From Ruminococcus sp. (lineage in GTDB: Bacteria > Bacillota > Clostridia > Oscillospirales > Acutalibacteraceae), in contig JAFRBD010000106.1 of the NCBI GenBank assembly GCA_017405065.1, positions 1 through 58,065 of the forward strand: a stretch of DNA of 58,065 bases, read 5' to 3'. Positions 43,556 to 51,689 of this stretch are shown piece after piece (the stretch's first letter is position 1; every line of letters begins with the position of its first letter). Below the pieces are notes generated by a model that searched no databases, had not been told where the DNA came from, and saw nothing but the letters and a program-made list of their open reading frames with translations. Both the position numbers and the translations under genes were made by a program.

Positions 43556-44875
43556 ATGGATAAAAGATTCTACCAGCCCGAAGCTGAAACCATGCCGGTT
43601 AACGAGATCAAAAAGCTACAGGAATACAAGCTGATCCGTCAAGTGCGCTATGTCTATGAAAATGTCGAATACTACCGCAACCTGATGGATGAAAAGGGCG
43701 TCAAGCCCGAGGATATCACCTGCTTAGAGGATATCAGCAAGCTGCCCTTCCTGAGCAAAAATGATCTTCGTGAGGCTTATCCCTACGGGATGCTCGCGAC
43801 CGACCTCAAAAACTGCGTCCGTATCCACTCCACCTCCGGCACCACCGGCAAGCGCGTCGTCGCCTTCTACACCCAGAACGACGTCGATATGTGGGAGGAC
43901 TGCTGCGCCAGAGCGATCGTCGCGGCAGGCGGCGATAAAGGCGACGTCGTACAGGTCGCCTACGGCTACGGTCTGTTTACCGGCGGCGCGGGTCTGCACG
44001 GCGGCTCTCATAAGGTCGGCTGTCTGACTCTGCCCATGTCCAGCGGCAACACCAACCGCCAGATCCAATTCATGATGGATCTCAACGCTACGATTTTATG
44101 CTGCACCCCCTCCTACGCCGCCTATATCGGCGAAAGCCTGAAGGAAAAGGGCTACGCTCCCGGCTACAACAGCCTTAAGGCGGGTATCTTCGGCGCGGAG
44201 CCGTGGACAGAAGAAATGCGTCATGATATCGAAAACAGTCTGGGTATCAAAGCGTATGATATCTACGGATTGACCGAATCCAGCGGCCCCGGCGTCGCGT
44301 TCGAATGCTGTGAACAGCACGGCATGCATATCAATGAAGACCACTTCTTAGCCGAGATCATCGATCCCGATACCGGCGAAGTGCTTCCCGAGGGGAGCAA
44401 GGGCGAGCTGGTGTTCACCTCACTCGACAAAGAAGCGTTCCCCCTCATCCGTTACCGTACCCGCGATATCACCGTCCTGACCCGTGAGAAATGCTCCTGC
44501 GGAAGAACCTTCATCCGCATGCACAAGCCGATGGGACGTTCCGACGATATGATGATCATTCGCGGCGTCAACGTCTTCCCCAGCCAGATCGAAGCGGTAT
44601 TGCTGAATATGGGCTATGCTCCCAACTATCAGATCCTGATCGACCGCGTCAACAATACTGACACTTTCGAGATCCAAGTAGAAATGCTGCCCGAGGACTT
44701 CTCCGATACGCCTAAGGTCATCACAAAGAAGGAGAAGAAGATCCAATCCGCGATGAAGGAAATGCTCGGTATCAATCCTACGATCCGTCTGGTCGCGCCG
44801 AAGTCGATCACCCGCAGTGAGGGCAAGGCTGTCAGAGTGATCGACAACCGCAAGAAATTAGGTATCAATATTTAA
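43556..44875 (+). CDS. paaK: Phenylacetate-CoA ligase (second copy)
   Basis: A 439-residue paralog of the 39699-41003 gene. The ATG at 43556 follows AGGATGAG. Motifs are intact: IHSTSGTTGKRVVAFYT, YDIYGLTESSGPG, YRTRDITVLTREKCSCG and DDMMIIRGVNVFPSQIE. Compared with copy one, it has HSTSGTTG instead of HASSGTTG and a longer C-terminus, so the two may prefer different aryl acids (for example phenylacetate and indoleacetate). It is positioned immediately after iorB with an 83-base gap. Confidence 0.92.
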   Translation: MDKRFYQPEAETMPVNEIKKLQEYKLIRQVRYVYENVEYYRNLMDEKGVKPEDITCLEDISKLPFLSKNDLREAYPYGMLATDLKNCVRIHSTSGTTGKRVVAFYTQNDVDMWEDCCARAIVAAGGDKGDVVQVAYGYGLFTGGAGLHGGSHKVGCLTLPMSSGNTNRQIQFMMDLNATILCCTPSYAAYIGESLKEKGYAPGYNSLKAGIFGAEPWTEEMRHDIENSLGIKAYDIYGLTESSGPGVAFECCEQHGMHINEDHFLAEIIDPDTGEVLPEGSKGELVFTSLDKEAFPLIRYRTRDITVLTREKCSCGRTFIRMHKPMGRSDDMMIIRGVNVFPSQIEAVLLNMGYAPNYQILIDRVNNTDTFEIQVEMLPEDFSDTPKVITKKEKKIQSAMKEMLGINPTIRLVAPKSITRSEGKAVRVIDNRKKLGINI

Positions 44876-44889
44876 TAATACTTAAGTTG

Positions 44890-44940
44890 TCCATACCCGA
44901 TTATTACGGGAGGAGCAAATCCCTCCCCCACATTTTATCA
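44890..44940. repeat. Short GGGAGGAGCAAATCCCTCCCC hairpin repeat
   Basis: The stem GGGAGG...CCTCCC around AGCAAAT sits between paaK and the ACT gene. The word GAGGAGCAAGCCCCTCCCC inside rnmV at about 30783-30801 is a close match, so it belongs to a dispersed repeat. Confidence 0.5.
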
Positions 44941-44953
44941 AAGGAGAATAACT

Positions 44954-45385
44954 ATGGCAATTAAACAGTTATCCATTTTTGTTGAAAACCGTGAAGGCAC
45001 CCTCGTCACCGTCACCGATGCGATCGCCAAAGCAGGCGTCGATATCCGTGCAATGAGCGTCGCCGATACTAACGATTTCGGTATTTTCCGACTGATCGTT
45101 ACCGACATCGCAAAAGCAAAGCAGGCGCTGGATGAGGCGAACGCTTTTGTATCGATCACCGAGGTCGTAGGCGTTGCCGTTCAGGATGAGCCCGGCGCTC
45201 TCGCAAAGGTCGTCAAGATCCTTGCCGACGCTAACATCAACATCGAGTATATGTACGCGTTCATCACCGTAAGCAAGCAATTTGCTTATGTCGTTCTTCG
45301 TGTAGAAGACAACGCCGCCGCGGAGAAGATCCTCACCGAAAACGGGATCGCCCTTGTCACCGAAGAGGATATGGCAAAACTGTAA
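44954..45385 (+). CDS. Tandem ACT-domain protein
   Basis: A 143-residue protein with two ACT domains: residues 1-70 (IKQLSIFVENREGTLVTVTD, VDIRAMSVADTND) and 71-143 (VVGVAVQDEPGALAKVVKIL, INIEYMYAFITVSK). AAGGAG lies before the ATG. Stand-alone tandem ACT proteins bind amino acids; being last in the paaK-iorAB-paaK cluster, it probably senses an aromatic amino acid and modulates the enzymes. A terminator follows at 45459-45490. Confidence 0.9.
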   Translation: MAIKQLSIFVENREGTLVTVTDAIAKAGVDIRAMSVADTNDFGIFRLIVTDIAKAKQALDEANAFVSITEVVGVAVQDEPGALAKVVKILADANINIEYMYAFITVSKQFAYVVLRVEDNAAAEKILTENGIALVTEEDMAKL

Positions 45386-45458
45386 ACCGCTCAATCGGAT
45401 AAAAATTCCGCTGCACCTTGAGGGTGTGATTTCAAAATATCATCCGAACAGCATGTCA

Positions 45459-45490
45459 AAAGCCCGTCTGAAAAATCAGGCGGGCTTTCA
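45459..45490. terminator. Bidirectional terminator after the ACT gene
   Basis: AAAGCCCG pairs with CGGGCTTT, with inner CTGA/TCAG pairs. It separates the convergent genes ending at 45385 and 45491. Confidence 0.85.
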
Positions 45491-46099
45491 TCATTTCTTA
45501 AGACAGGAAATATAGGTTTGTATGTCAAACGGGTCGAGGGGCGTATCCTTTTTCAGATACAGCGGATGATGCGGATGCCCCTTTTTAGAGATCTTTCCGG
45601 CAGAATACCACTCAGCGCAATGCTTGTTTCCGAGTGCAATCATTGAACGGACACAATCGGAAAGATAAGCGCGCTTTTCAATGATATTGCCCCATGCCGC
45701 CCACACAGCAGGCTTATCGCTCAATCCGAGGACATAATCAAATGCTTTCATATTCTCTTCATGCAGCAGCGTATTACATTCCCGCTCCATATCATCCGGG
45801 TCAGTGGCACGCTGGGCATAGACATTGAACATGATAAAGCTGTCAAAACCGTTTGCAAGGGCGATACGCTCGACAGATTTCAACGTATTGTCAAGATCAT
45901 CGGGAGCGGCGGTAGAAGGATTGATACCGATACAAATCAGCGGCTTCTCCCCTTTGGTGCCGAGGATATAACGGTATTCGCTGTAGAAATCGGGCACATA
46001 CAGCCAGCGGCTTTTGTCATAAGAATCGTTGGTGCTGACCATCGCCTGTGCAAAGGTCAGGACTTCGATATCAACAGTATCGGATGAAGGAACATGCAT
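45491..46099 (-). CDS. DUF1643 family protein
   Basis: A 202-residue protein with GAGGT before the ATG at 46099. ICIGINPSTAAPDDLDNTLK near residue 57 is the DUF1643 signature (GxNPSxA, then D-NT), and MFNVYAQRATDP and PAVWAAWGNI continue it. The domain resembles uracil-DNA-glycosylase-like folds by motif order, but its function is not known. It lies between the amylase terminator and the ACT terminator and is monocistronic. Confidence 0.82.
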   Translation of the reverse strand: MHVPSSDTVDIEVLTFAQAMVSTNDSYDKSRWLYVPDFYSEYRYILGTKGEKPLICIGINPSTAAPDDLDNTLKSVERIALANGFDSFIMFNVYAQRATDPDDMERECNTLLHEENMKAFDYVLGLSDKPAVWAAWGNIIEKRAYLSDCVRSMIALGNKHCAEWYSAGKISKKGHPHHPLYLKKDTPLDPFDIQTYISCLKK

Positions 46100-46145
46100 A
46101 CTAACCTCATATCTTAATATGATTCAGAATAAATAACAATGAATC

Positions 46146-46170
46146 GGGAGCAGACCGAAGTCTGCTCCCA
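46146..46170 (-). terminator. Terminator of the amylase gene
   Basis: A perfect ten-base stem GGGAGCAGAC/GTCTGCTCCC with a four-base loop, 41 bases beyond the amylase stop in the direction of transcription. It lacks a strong T run. Confidence 0.6.
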
Positions 46171-46210
46171 TAGTCAAAGCAATAGTGAATTATGATAGGC
46201 TATCTGACGA

Positions 46211-49200
46211 TCAATCCCAAGCAGTAACTGTGTAATGACCTTGATCATTCAGAGTACCGTCCATCCAATAGCCTGCGTGGCTGAAGTCGGTGATATCCTC
46301 GGTCTGAGCGCCGTTGCCGTTGTTGACACAGATACCGACAGCGCCGGCGGGCACATAGCATTTGAACTGCGTCTGGCCGAAATCGTTGGTGATCGTTTCA
46401 GCCTGCGCGTTGCCGGGCCACTCGCCGCTGATCGCGTTGCCGTCAGCATCCCACGCGTATACATACGCGCTGCCCCAGCCGAAGTTATCGGTCAGCAGGA
46501 AGTAGGTACCGCCACCTTCATTTCCGCCTTCATTTCCGCCTTCATTTCCGCCGGATCCACCGTCGATAGCGTAAAAATCAACCAGATAGTGACCTTCAGA
46601 ATCCTTATCGGTCATGTAAACGCCGGTAGAACCGGTGAAGGGAATATCAACCGTCTGCTGATTGCCGTCGTTGATAATGTAGTTGGTCATACCGTCAGGC
46701 AGATCGAAAGTGAATCTCTCTTCGCCGTACTCGTTCATACCGATGGAGGCCATCGGAACGCCGGGCCAATCGATCGGGCTTTGATCAGCAGACCAATAAT
46801 AGATGTTGACGGTGCTGAAGCCCTTGTTGTTGGAGAAGATGATGGTGTTGCCGGTAACAACAGGAGGATCAGGAGCAACATAACCGCCGTCGCCGCCGTC
46901 GCCGCCGTTATTATTTTCGCCGCTGTAATTCCAGCCGGTCACGATATAATGACCGAGACTATTCTTGGAACCGTCCATCCAGTAGCCGTCATAGCTGAAG
47001 TCAGTGATATCCTCGGTCTGTGCACCGTTGCCGTTGTTCAGGATCACGCCGACAGCGCCTTCGGGAACATAGCAGCGGAACTGCGTCTCGCCGTAATCAT
47101 TGGTGATGGTCTCAGCCTGAGAAGTGCCGGGCCACTCGCCGTTCAGAGCAGTACCGTCAGCATCCCATGCATAGACGTACGCGGAATCCCAACCGAAGTT
47201 ATCAGTCAGCAGGAAGGAACCGGTCGTATTGTCGCCGCCGGAACCGCCGCCGGATTCTCCGCCGCCGGAACCGCCGGAGCCGTCAGCGTTCCAGCCGATG
47301 ACCTTGAAATGACCGAGATCATTCTTGGAGCCGTCCATCCAATAGCCGTCATAGCTGAAGTCAGTGATATCTTCGGTCTGCTCGCCGTTGCCGTTATTCA
47401 GGATAACGCCGACAGCGCCCTTGGGGATATAGCATCTGAACTGCGTCTCGCCGAAATCATTTGTGATCGTCTCCGCCTGAGAAGCGCCGGGCCACTGACC
47501 GTTCAAGGCGTTGCCGTCAGCATCCCACGCATAAACGTAAGCGGAGCCCCAGTTGAAGTTATCTGTCAGCAGGAAAGATCCTTCTGTTTCAGGATCGGGA
47601 TAAGGCTCAGGATCGGGACCGGGACCGGGGCCGGGAGTGATATCAAAGAAATCTACATTGTAATGACCCTCGGAATCCTTTTCGGTCATGTAAACGCCGG
47701 TAGAGCCGTTGAACGGAATATCGACCGTCTGTTGAGAACCGTCATTGATGATGTAATTGGTCATGCCCTCGGGCAGATCATAGGTGTAGCGCTGCTCGCC
47801 GTATTCGTTGGTATCGAGATAGGTCATAGCCGTGCCGGGCCACGCTACAGGACCGTCTTCGCCATCAGCCCAATAATAGATGTTTACGGTGCTGAAGCCC
47901 TTGTTATTGGAGAAGATGATGGTTCTGCCGTTATCCGGATAAGGCTCAGGCTCGGTAGGATCTTCAGGATTATAGGGCTGAGTCGGGATAACAGGGATAG
48001 TGGGCTGTTCGGGCTGAACCGTCTTTTCCTCACCGATAGGATACTTGACAGTCATATGAGCAACATAGCGCTGGATCAAAGAAGCGTCGATTACGGTAAC
48101 GAGGCCGTCGCCGTCAACGTCAGCCGCACGCTGCTGCTTTTCGGTCAGGGTGACCATGTCGATCGCAGAGCGCATGACCAGTATCGCGTCGATAGCATTA
48201 ACCGTACCGTTTCCATCGGTATCGCCGAGGATGTAAGTCTCGGGAGGATCGGTAGGCTTGGGAGGATCGGTGGGCTTGGGAGCCTCGTTGTTCTCATACA
48301 GAACAGCAACGCCGGTGGAGCCTACATTACCCTTGATATAGCCGCCGGATACGGTGAAGGAGTTGCCGGTGATGGCGTCCTTATAGGTGCCCGCCGACAC
48401 TTTGTGAGTTTTCAGAGATACGCTCTTGTTGGTGGTGCCGCCGAGGTTGACGATCATCACGCCGGAGGTGCCTCTCTCGATGTAAGCAGTACCGCCGGAG
48501 TTGTTGGTGCAGTACTCGGACTGACCGATGAAGTAGTTATGGAACTGGTTGATCGCCTTGGTGGTGGGGTTGGACCATGCGGTCTTGCGCGCCTCACCGA
48601 GGGTGATGTTGTACAGTTCGTTGGTATTGGTATTGTCGGAAGGACGGGCAAGATATACGGAAGAAATACCCGCACGACCGGCGACCAGCGCCCAGATCTT
48701 ACCGCGCTGGGTCGTGGACAGACCGACAGTGGACTTATCTACATAAGTATCATGGGACTCATCCCACAGTACGGTGTTAGCAGCGGTGAAATTAGAGTTG
48801 GGATAATTGGGGGTAGCGTTGTTCCACTCACCTACAGAGCCGCCGTCCTTGACGGCGTTGCTGATCTGCCAGTAGCCCTTGGAATCGGTAACGTCGAACA
48901 GCTTGGTATACCAGCTGAAGGGACGGCTGATACCGCAGGTGTTCAGGATCTCGCCGTAAGCGTAAACTTCTCTGTCGGAGTATTTAGTCTGAACCTTCTT
49001 TAAGGTGTCTGTCCAGAAATCGGAGCCGAGGCCGTCATGATCGTCGGGAGTCTCGATGTGCTTAGCAGCGTCGAAACGGAAGCCGTCGGCGCCGGACGCG
49101 ATCAACTCATCCATGTAATCATAGATCGCATCCTGAACGCGCTGATCCTCTGTCTTTAAGTCAGGCAGACCGGAGGTGCAGTTGCGGGTCAGGTCGTAAG

Positions 49201-49885
49201 CAGAGTTATAATAAGTGTTATCACTCTCGATGTACTGCATCTGCTTCCAAGGAGTGTGGAACAGCTTGTTGTTATAGATAGTGGACTCAAACTGCTGCGC
49301 CTTGGGCGTAACATGGGACATCGGATCGGAAGAAGTGTTGTTATCGTCGCCTTCTTTAGTACCCATATGGTTGATAACAGCGTCAACGATGACCTTCAGA
49401 CCGAGCTCGTGCGCCTTGCTGCACATGGAAACGAACTCAGCCTTGGTGCCGAGCGCGTTATCGGTACTGTTGTTGAGCTGGAAGCCTGCGGGCTGATAGA
49501 ACATCCACCAGCCGTTCTGTCCGTCGTTCTGCAGGAATTTCGCGCCCTTGGTACCCTTCTTGATCTCATTGGGGGGAGATACCTGGATCGTGGTGAAGCC
49601 CTGCTCGGCGATGGTTTCAAGATTCGCTTCGATATTCTTGAAAGACCAAGTCCACGCCTGCAGGATGGTACCGTCATTTACGGTCGAAGACAGACCGTAG
49701 TTGTTGGCAGCGGTTACTTTGGACAGCATATCTTCATATGCGGAGCCCGCAGCTGCTACGTCTACGTTCGCGCCGGTATCAGCCGCATCGGCATCAGCCG
49801 CCGAAGCAGCGACAACGCCGACCGAGAGAACGGATACGAGCATAGCGACTGCTAATAACACGCTTAGTAATCGTCTCATTTTCAT
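46211..49885 (-). CDS. Secreted GH13 alpha-amylase with dockerin and five CBM26-like modules
   Basis: A 1224-residue protein with AGGAGG before the ATG. Signal peptide 1-30. The GH13 barrel (about 70-415) has DAVINH (region I, 168-173), GFRFDAAKH (nucleophile D272), YGEIL (acid E312) and WDESHD (D379). A beta domain C runs to about 530. A Pro/Thr linker leads to a type I dockerin (about 552-608, with calcium loops DTDGNGTVNAID and DVDGDGLVTVID). Five starch-binding CBM26-like modules follow: two of type A (about 654-748, 1013-1107) and three of type B (about 769-865, 889-986, 1127-1224), joined by Gly/Ser/Pro linkers. The GGNE linker at about 46511-46550 is a 12-bp tandem repeat. The protein would cut starch while tethered to a scaffold. 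Confidence 0.95.
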   Translation of the reverse strand: MKMRRLLSVLLAVAMLVSVLSVGVVAASAADADAADTGANVDVAAAGSAYEDMLSKVTAANNYGLSSTVNDGTILQAWTWSFKNIEANLETIAEQGFTTIQVSPPNEIKKGTKGAKFLQNDGQNGWWMFYQPAGFQLNNSTDNALGTKAEFVSMCSKAHELGLKVIVDAVINHMGTKEGDDNNTSSDPMSHVTPKAQQFESTIYNNKLFHTPWKQMQYIESDNTYYNSAYDLTRNCTSGLPDLKTEDQRVQDAIYDYMDELIASGADGFRFDAAKHIETPDDHDGLGSDFWTDTLKKVQTKYSDREVYAYGEILNTCGISRPFSWYTKLFDVTDSKGYWQISNAVKDGGSVGEWNNATPNYPNSNFTAANTVLWDESHDTYVDKSTVGLSTTQRGKIWALVAGRAGISSVYLARPSDNTNTNELYNITLGEARKTAWSNPTTKAINQFHNYFIGQSEYCTNNSGGTAYIERGTSGVMIVNLGGTTNKSVSLKTHKVSAGTYKDAITGNSFTVSGGYIKGNVGSTGVAVLYENNEAPKPTDPPKPTDPPETYILGDTDGNGTVNAIDAILVMRSAIDMVTLTEKQQRAADVDGDGLVTVIDASLIQRYVAHMTVKYPIGEEKTVQPEQPTIPVIPTQPYNPEDPTEPEPYPDNGRTIIFSNNKGFSTVNIYYWADGEDGPVAWPGTAMTYLDTNEYGEQRYTYDLPEGMTNYIINDGSQQTVDIPFNGSTGVYMTEKDSEGHYNVDFFDITPGPGPGPDPEPYPDPETEGSFLLTDNFNWGSAYVYAWDADGNALNGQWPGASQAETITNDFGETQFRCYIPKGAVGVILNNGNGEQTEDITDFSYDGYWMDGSKNDLGHFKVIGWNADGSGGSGGGESGGGSGGDNTTGSFLLTDNFGWDSAYVYAWDADGTALNGEWPGTSQAETITNDYGETQFRCYVPEGAVGVILNNGNGAQTEDITDFSYDGYWMDGSKNSLGHYIVTGWNYSGENNNGGDGGDGGYVAPDPPVVTGNTIIFSNNKGFSTVNIYYWSADQSPIDWPGVPMASIGMNEYGEERFTFDLPDGMTNYIINDGNQQTVDIPFTGSTGVYMTDKDSEGHYLVDFYAIDGGSGGNEGGNEGGNEGGGTYFLLTDNFGWGSAYVYAWDADGNAISGEWPGNAQAETITNDFGQTQFKCYVPAGAVGICVNNGNGAQTEDITDFSHAGYWMDGTLNDQGHYTVTAWD

Positions 49886-49950
49886 ATTATTCCTCCTAAA
49901 ATTGCGGATAACCGGACATAGTTATCCTATACTGAGTATTCCTCATAGTT

Positions 49951-49979
49951 AGTATAGCAAATTTGACAACATTCTTCAA
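49951..49979 (-). promoter_or_regulatory. Promoter of the amylase gene
   Basis: On the minus strand: TTGAAG (49974-49979), a 17-bp spacer and TATACT (49951-49956), with a 60-base leader that holds a GGATAAC/GGTTATCC hairpin. No clear CcpA-type cre site is visible in this stretch. Confidence 0.6.
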
Positions 49980-50088
49980 TTCACTTTTTCTACAAATATT
50001 ACATTAAATATTCAACAAAATTGCCAATTATGAAAAGTTGACATTGCAAACCATTATGATTCGTGATAAAATAGCTTCGGTGATCGAA

Positions 50089-50469
50089 ATGAAAAGGTGT
50101 GAATACTGCGCGAAAGAGATCTCTTATCACGAAATGTACTGCTGTGATGAATGTCAGACAAGCGCGAACAAATACTATGATCTGAGAGATAAATTTCAAA
50201 AACCGTATGCCGTCGTCAACGGCGTATGTGTGATCGCGATCGGTATCTGTATCTTTTTATACTCTTTTCTGCGTGATGCGGGCGCGATCGGCGGCTTTTC
50301 AGCCCTGCTCATCCTGGGTCTGATATATTTCTTCCTTCCCTTCGCGCCGGATGTGATGATCCATAAATATAAGTTAAAAAAATCCATATTGATTACCAAG
50401 ATCATCGCCGGCGTTGTCTTCGCGCTCGGTTTGCTGGTGTTAATATTTTACATGACCGGTGTGATATGA
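50089..50469 (+). CDS. Small zinc-ribbon membrane protein
   Basis: A 126-residue protein starting at 50089 (MKRCEYCAKEIS) after GGTGAT; an in-frame ATG at 50038 has no ribosome-binding site. CEYCAKEISYHEMYCCDEC is a zinc finger-like motif. Three membrane helices follow (GVCVIAIGICIFLYSF, GGFSALLILGLIYFF, IAGVVFALGLLVLIF). It resembles small uncharacterised membrane proteins of Clostridia with an N-terminal zinc knuckle. Confidence 0.65.
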   Translation: MKRCEYCAKEISYHEMYCCDECQTSANKYYDLRDKFQKPYAVVNGVCVIAIGICIFLYSFLRDAGAIGGFSALLILGLIYFFLPFAPDVMIHKYKLKKSILITKIIAGVVFALGLLVLIFYMTGVI

Positions 50470-50528
50470 ATATGGTTCGCTTTTCGGTAAACAATAGAAC
50501 TACAGTCTATCTGTAAGGAGGTTTACCG

Positions 50529-50756
50529 ATGCTGGATAAAATCGCATTGACATTGTTGATCGTAGGCGGTATCAACTGGGGCAGCATAGGATTGTTTCAG
50601 TTTGATCTGGTCGCGTTCCTCTTCGGCGGTCAGTCGGGAGTCGTCAGCCGGATCGTCTATGTTATCGTCGCTCTGGCGGCTCTGTGGTGCATTTCGCTCC
50701 TGTTCAGAGATACGACGGAAGCAGGCGACCGCGACTACAGAACAAGCGCCACATAA
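50529..50756 (+). CDS. DUF378 family small membrane protein
   Basis: A 75-residue protein with a strong AAGGAGG site. LDKIALTLLIVGGINWGSIG, then LFQFDLVAFLFGG, is the DUF378 consensus (two helices around a GG-NWG motif). The function is unknown. A terminator follows at 50763-50795. Confidence 0.92.
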   Translation: MLDKIALTLLIVGGINWGSIGLFQFDLVAFLFGGQSGVVSRIVYVIVALAALWCISLLFRDTTEAGDRDYRTSAT

Positions 50757-50762
50757 GATTAA

Positions 50763-50795
50763 AAAGAAAGCTGCTTCCGATCGGAGGCAGCTTTT
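50763..50795. terminator. Bidirectional terminator between DUF378 and iclR-like genes
   Basis: AAAGCTGC pairs with GCAGCTTT and TTCC with GGAGG nearby, followed by TTTTT. It separates the convergent genes. Confidence 0.85.
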
Positions 50796-50799
50796 TGAT

Positions 50800-51567
50800 T
50801 TACTTACAAAAGCCTAACGCTGCGGAAAGCATCCGCGCCTGCTTCACGGTTGCTTCGACCGCGTTCTCAAAGTCAACAGAAGCAACTCTGCGAAAAAATC
50901 CGATCGTCGTCAAAGCATATCTGACCGCTCCGCCGGTATCATAGACGGGAGCGGACACAGAACGCAGACCGACCTTATACTCACCGTCCTCTACCGCATA
51001 TCCTTTTGCACGGATGACGGCGAGTTGTTCCGTTAAATGCTCCGTATCTGAAATCGTATGCGGAGTATACTGCTGCATTTTCTGCCGCCGATACACAGAA
51101 GCGACTTTTTGCGGCGTCATATGCGCCAGCATCAGCTTGCCCTGCGAGGTGCAGTGGAGCGGCAGTCTGACGCCGATCTCCGGTAATATCTGAATCCCCG
51201 TAGAGCTGACGGCATAGTCAAACGATACCGCATTCTCGCCGTCAAGCAGGCTGATGACGGAATTGGCGCCGGTCAACGCGCTCAGACTTTCCAGATAGGG
51301 ACGCGCCAGCTTGCTGATGTCAAATCCCTGCGACACCGCCGAACCGTATTCAAACAATCGGATCCCGAGCGCGTAGGAGCCGTCAGACAGTTGTCGGAGC
51401 AGTCCCCTGTCGCGCATCGTAGAAGCAAGAGCGTGGGTCGTGCTTTTGGGATAGCCGCATGCAGCGGATAGATCGTTGAGCGTCAAGCCCTGTCTTGCAG
51501 AGCATAATACGTCGAGGATATCGATCGCCTTGGACAGAGATTTGACTTTTCCTTTCAGTTCATCCAT
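50800..51567 (-). CDS. IclR-family transcription regulator
   Basis: A 255-residue protein. The N-terminal winged helix (about 5-68) shows KAIDILDVLCSARQGLTLND and YPKSTTHALASTMRDRGLL, and the C-terminal effector domain carries LPLHCTSQGKLMLAHMTP and AVEDGEYKVGLRSVSAPVYD, both IclR hallmarks. The start site has a weak GAGTGA ribosome-binding site. It is divergent from modABC, and its promoter overlaps a candidate operator pair (51580-51615), so it most likely represses itself and may control the mod/moa genes. The usual IclR effectors are small carboxylates; a molybdate or tungstate response is not established. Confidence 0.9.
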   Translation of the reverse strand: MDELKGKVKSLSKAIDILDVLCSARQGLTLNDLSAACGYPKSTTHALASTMRDRGLLRQLSDGSYALGIRLFEYGSAVSQGFDISKLARPYLESLSALTGANSVISLLDGENAVSFDYAVSSTGIQILPEIGVRLPLHCTSQGKLMLAHMTPQKVASVYRRQKMQQYTPHTISDTEHLTEQLAVIRAKGYAVEDGEYKVGLRSVSAPVYDTGGAVRYALTTIGFFRRVASVDFENAVEATVKQARMLSAALGFCK

Positions 51568-51579
51568 TGTTTCACTCTA

Positions 51580-51615
51580 TTCTGTAATACTGAATGATAA
51601 TTCTATTATACGGAA
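51580..51615. promoter_or_regulatory. Candidate IclR operator pair
   Basis: TTCTGTAATACTGAA (51580-51594) and TTCTATTATACGGAA (51601-51615; its complement reads TTCCGTATAATAGAA) share the pattern TTCnGTAnnAnnGAA. Their centres are 21 bases apart, two helical turns. The second overlaps the -10 box of iclR. IclR operators are often such TTCCG-type palindromes. The pair lies upstream of the mod promoter. Confidence 0.6.
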
Positions 51616-51633
51616 TATATTTCGTTGTGTCAA
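51605..51633 (-). promoter_or_regulatory. Promoter of the iclR-like gene
   Basis: On the minus strand: consensus TTGACA (51628-51633), a 17-bp spacer and consensus TATAAT (51605-51610). Confidence 0.8.
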
Positions 51634-51653
51634 CAATCAGATCATGATAAAAT
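51625..51653 (+). promoter_or_regulatory. Promoter of the mod operon
   Basis: TTGTGT (51625-51630), a 17-bp spacer and TAAAAT (51648-51653), 37 bases before modA. It overlaps the divergent iclR promoter on the opposite strand, so the two probably interfere with each other. Confidence 0.6.
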
Positions 51654-51689
51654 AGGAATGAGATATTAAAAATTGAAAGGAAGACAGAA

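Noticed and set aside
46235..49003. A 922-codon open frame on the plus strand opposite the amylase
   Set aside because: It is antisense to a certain gene with repeated modules and biased codon use, which keeps the opposite frame open. Its product is Val/Ile/Asp-rich and repeats in step with the CBM modules. No ribosome-binding site is seen.
51616..51689. Molybdenum cofactor riboswitch upstream of modA
   Set aside because: The leader is only about 30 bases and cannot hold the aptamer. No comparable structured leader is seen before moaA, which is within the operon.
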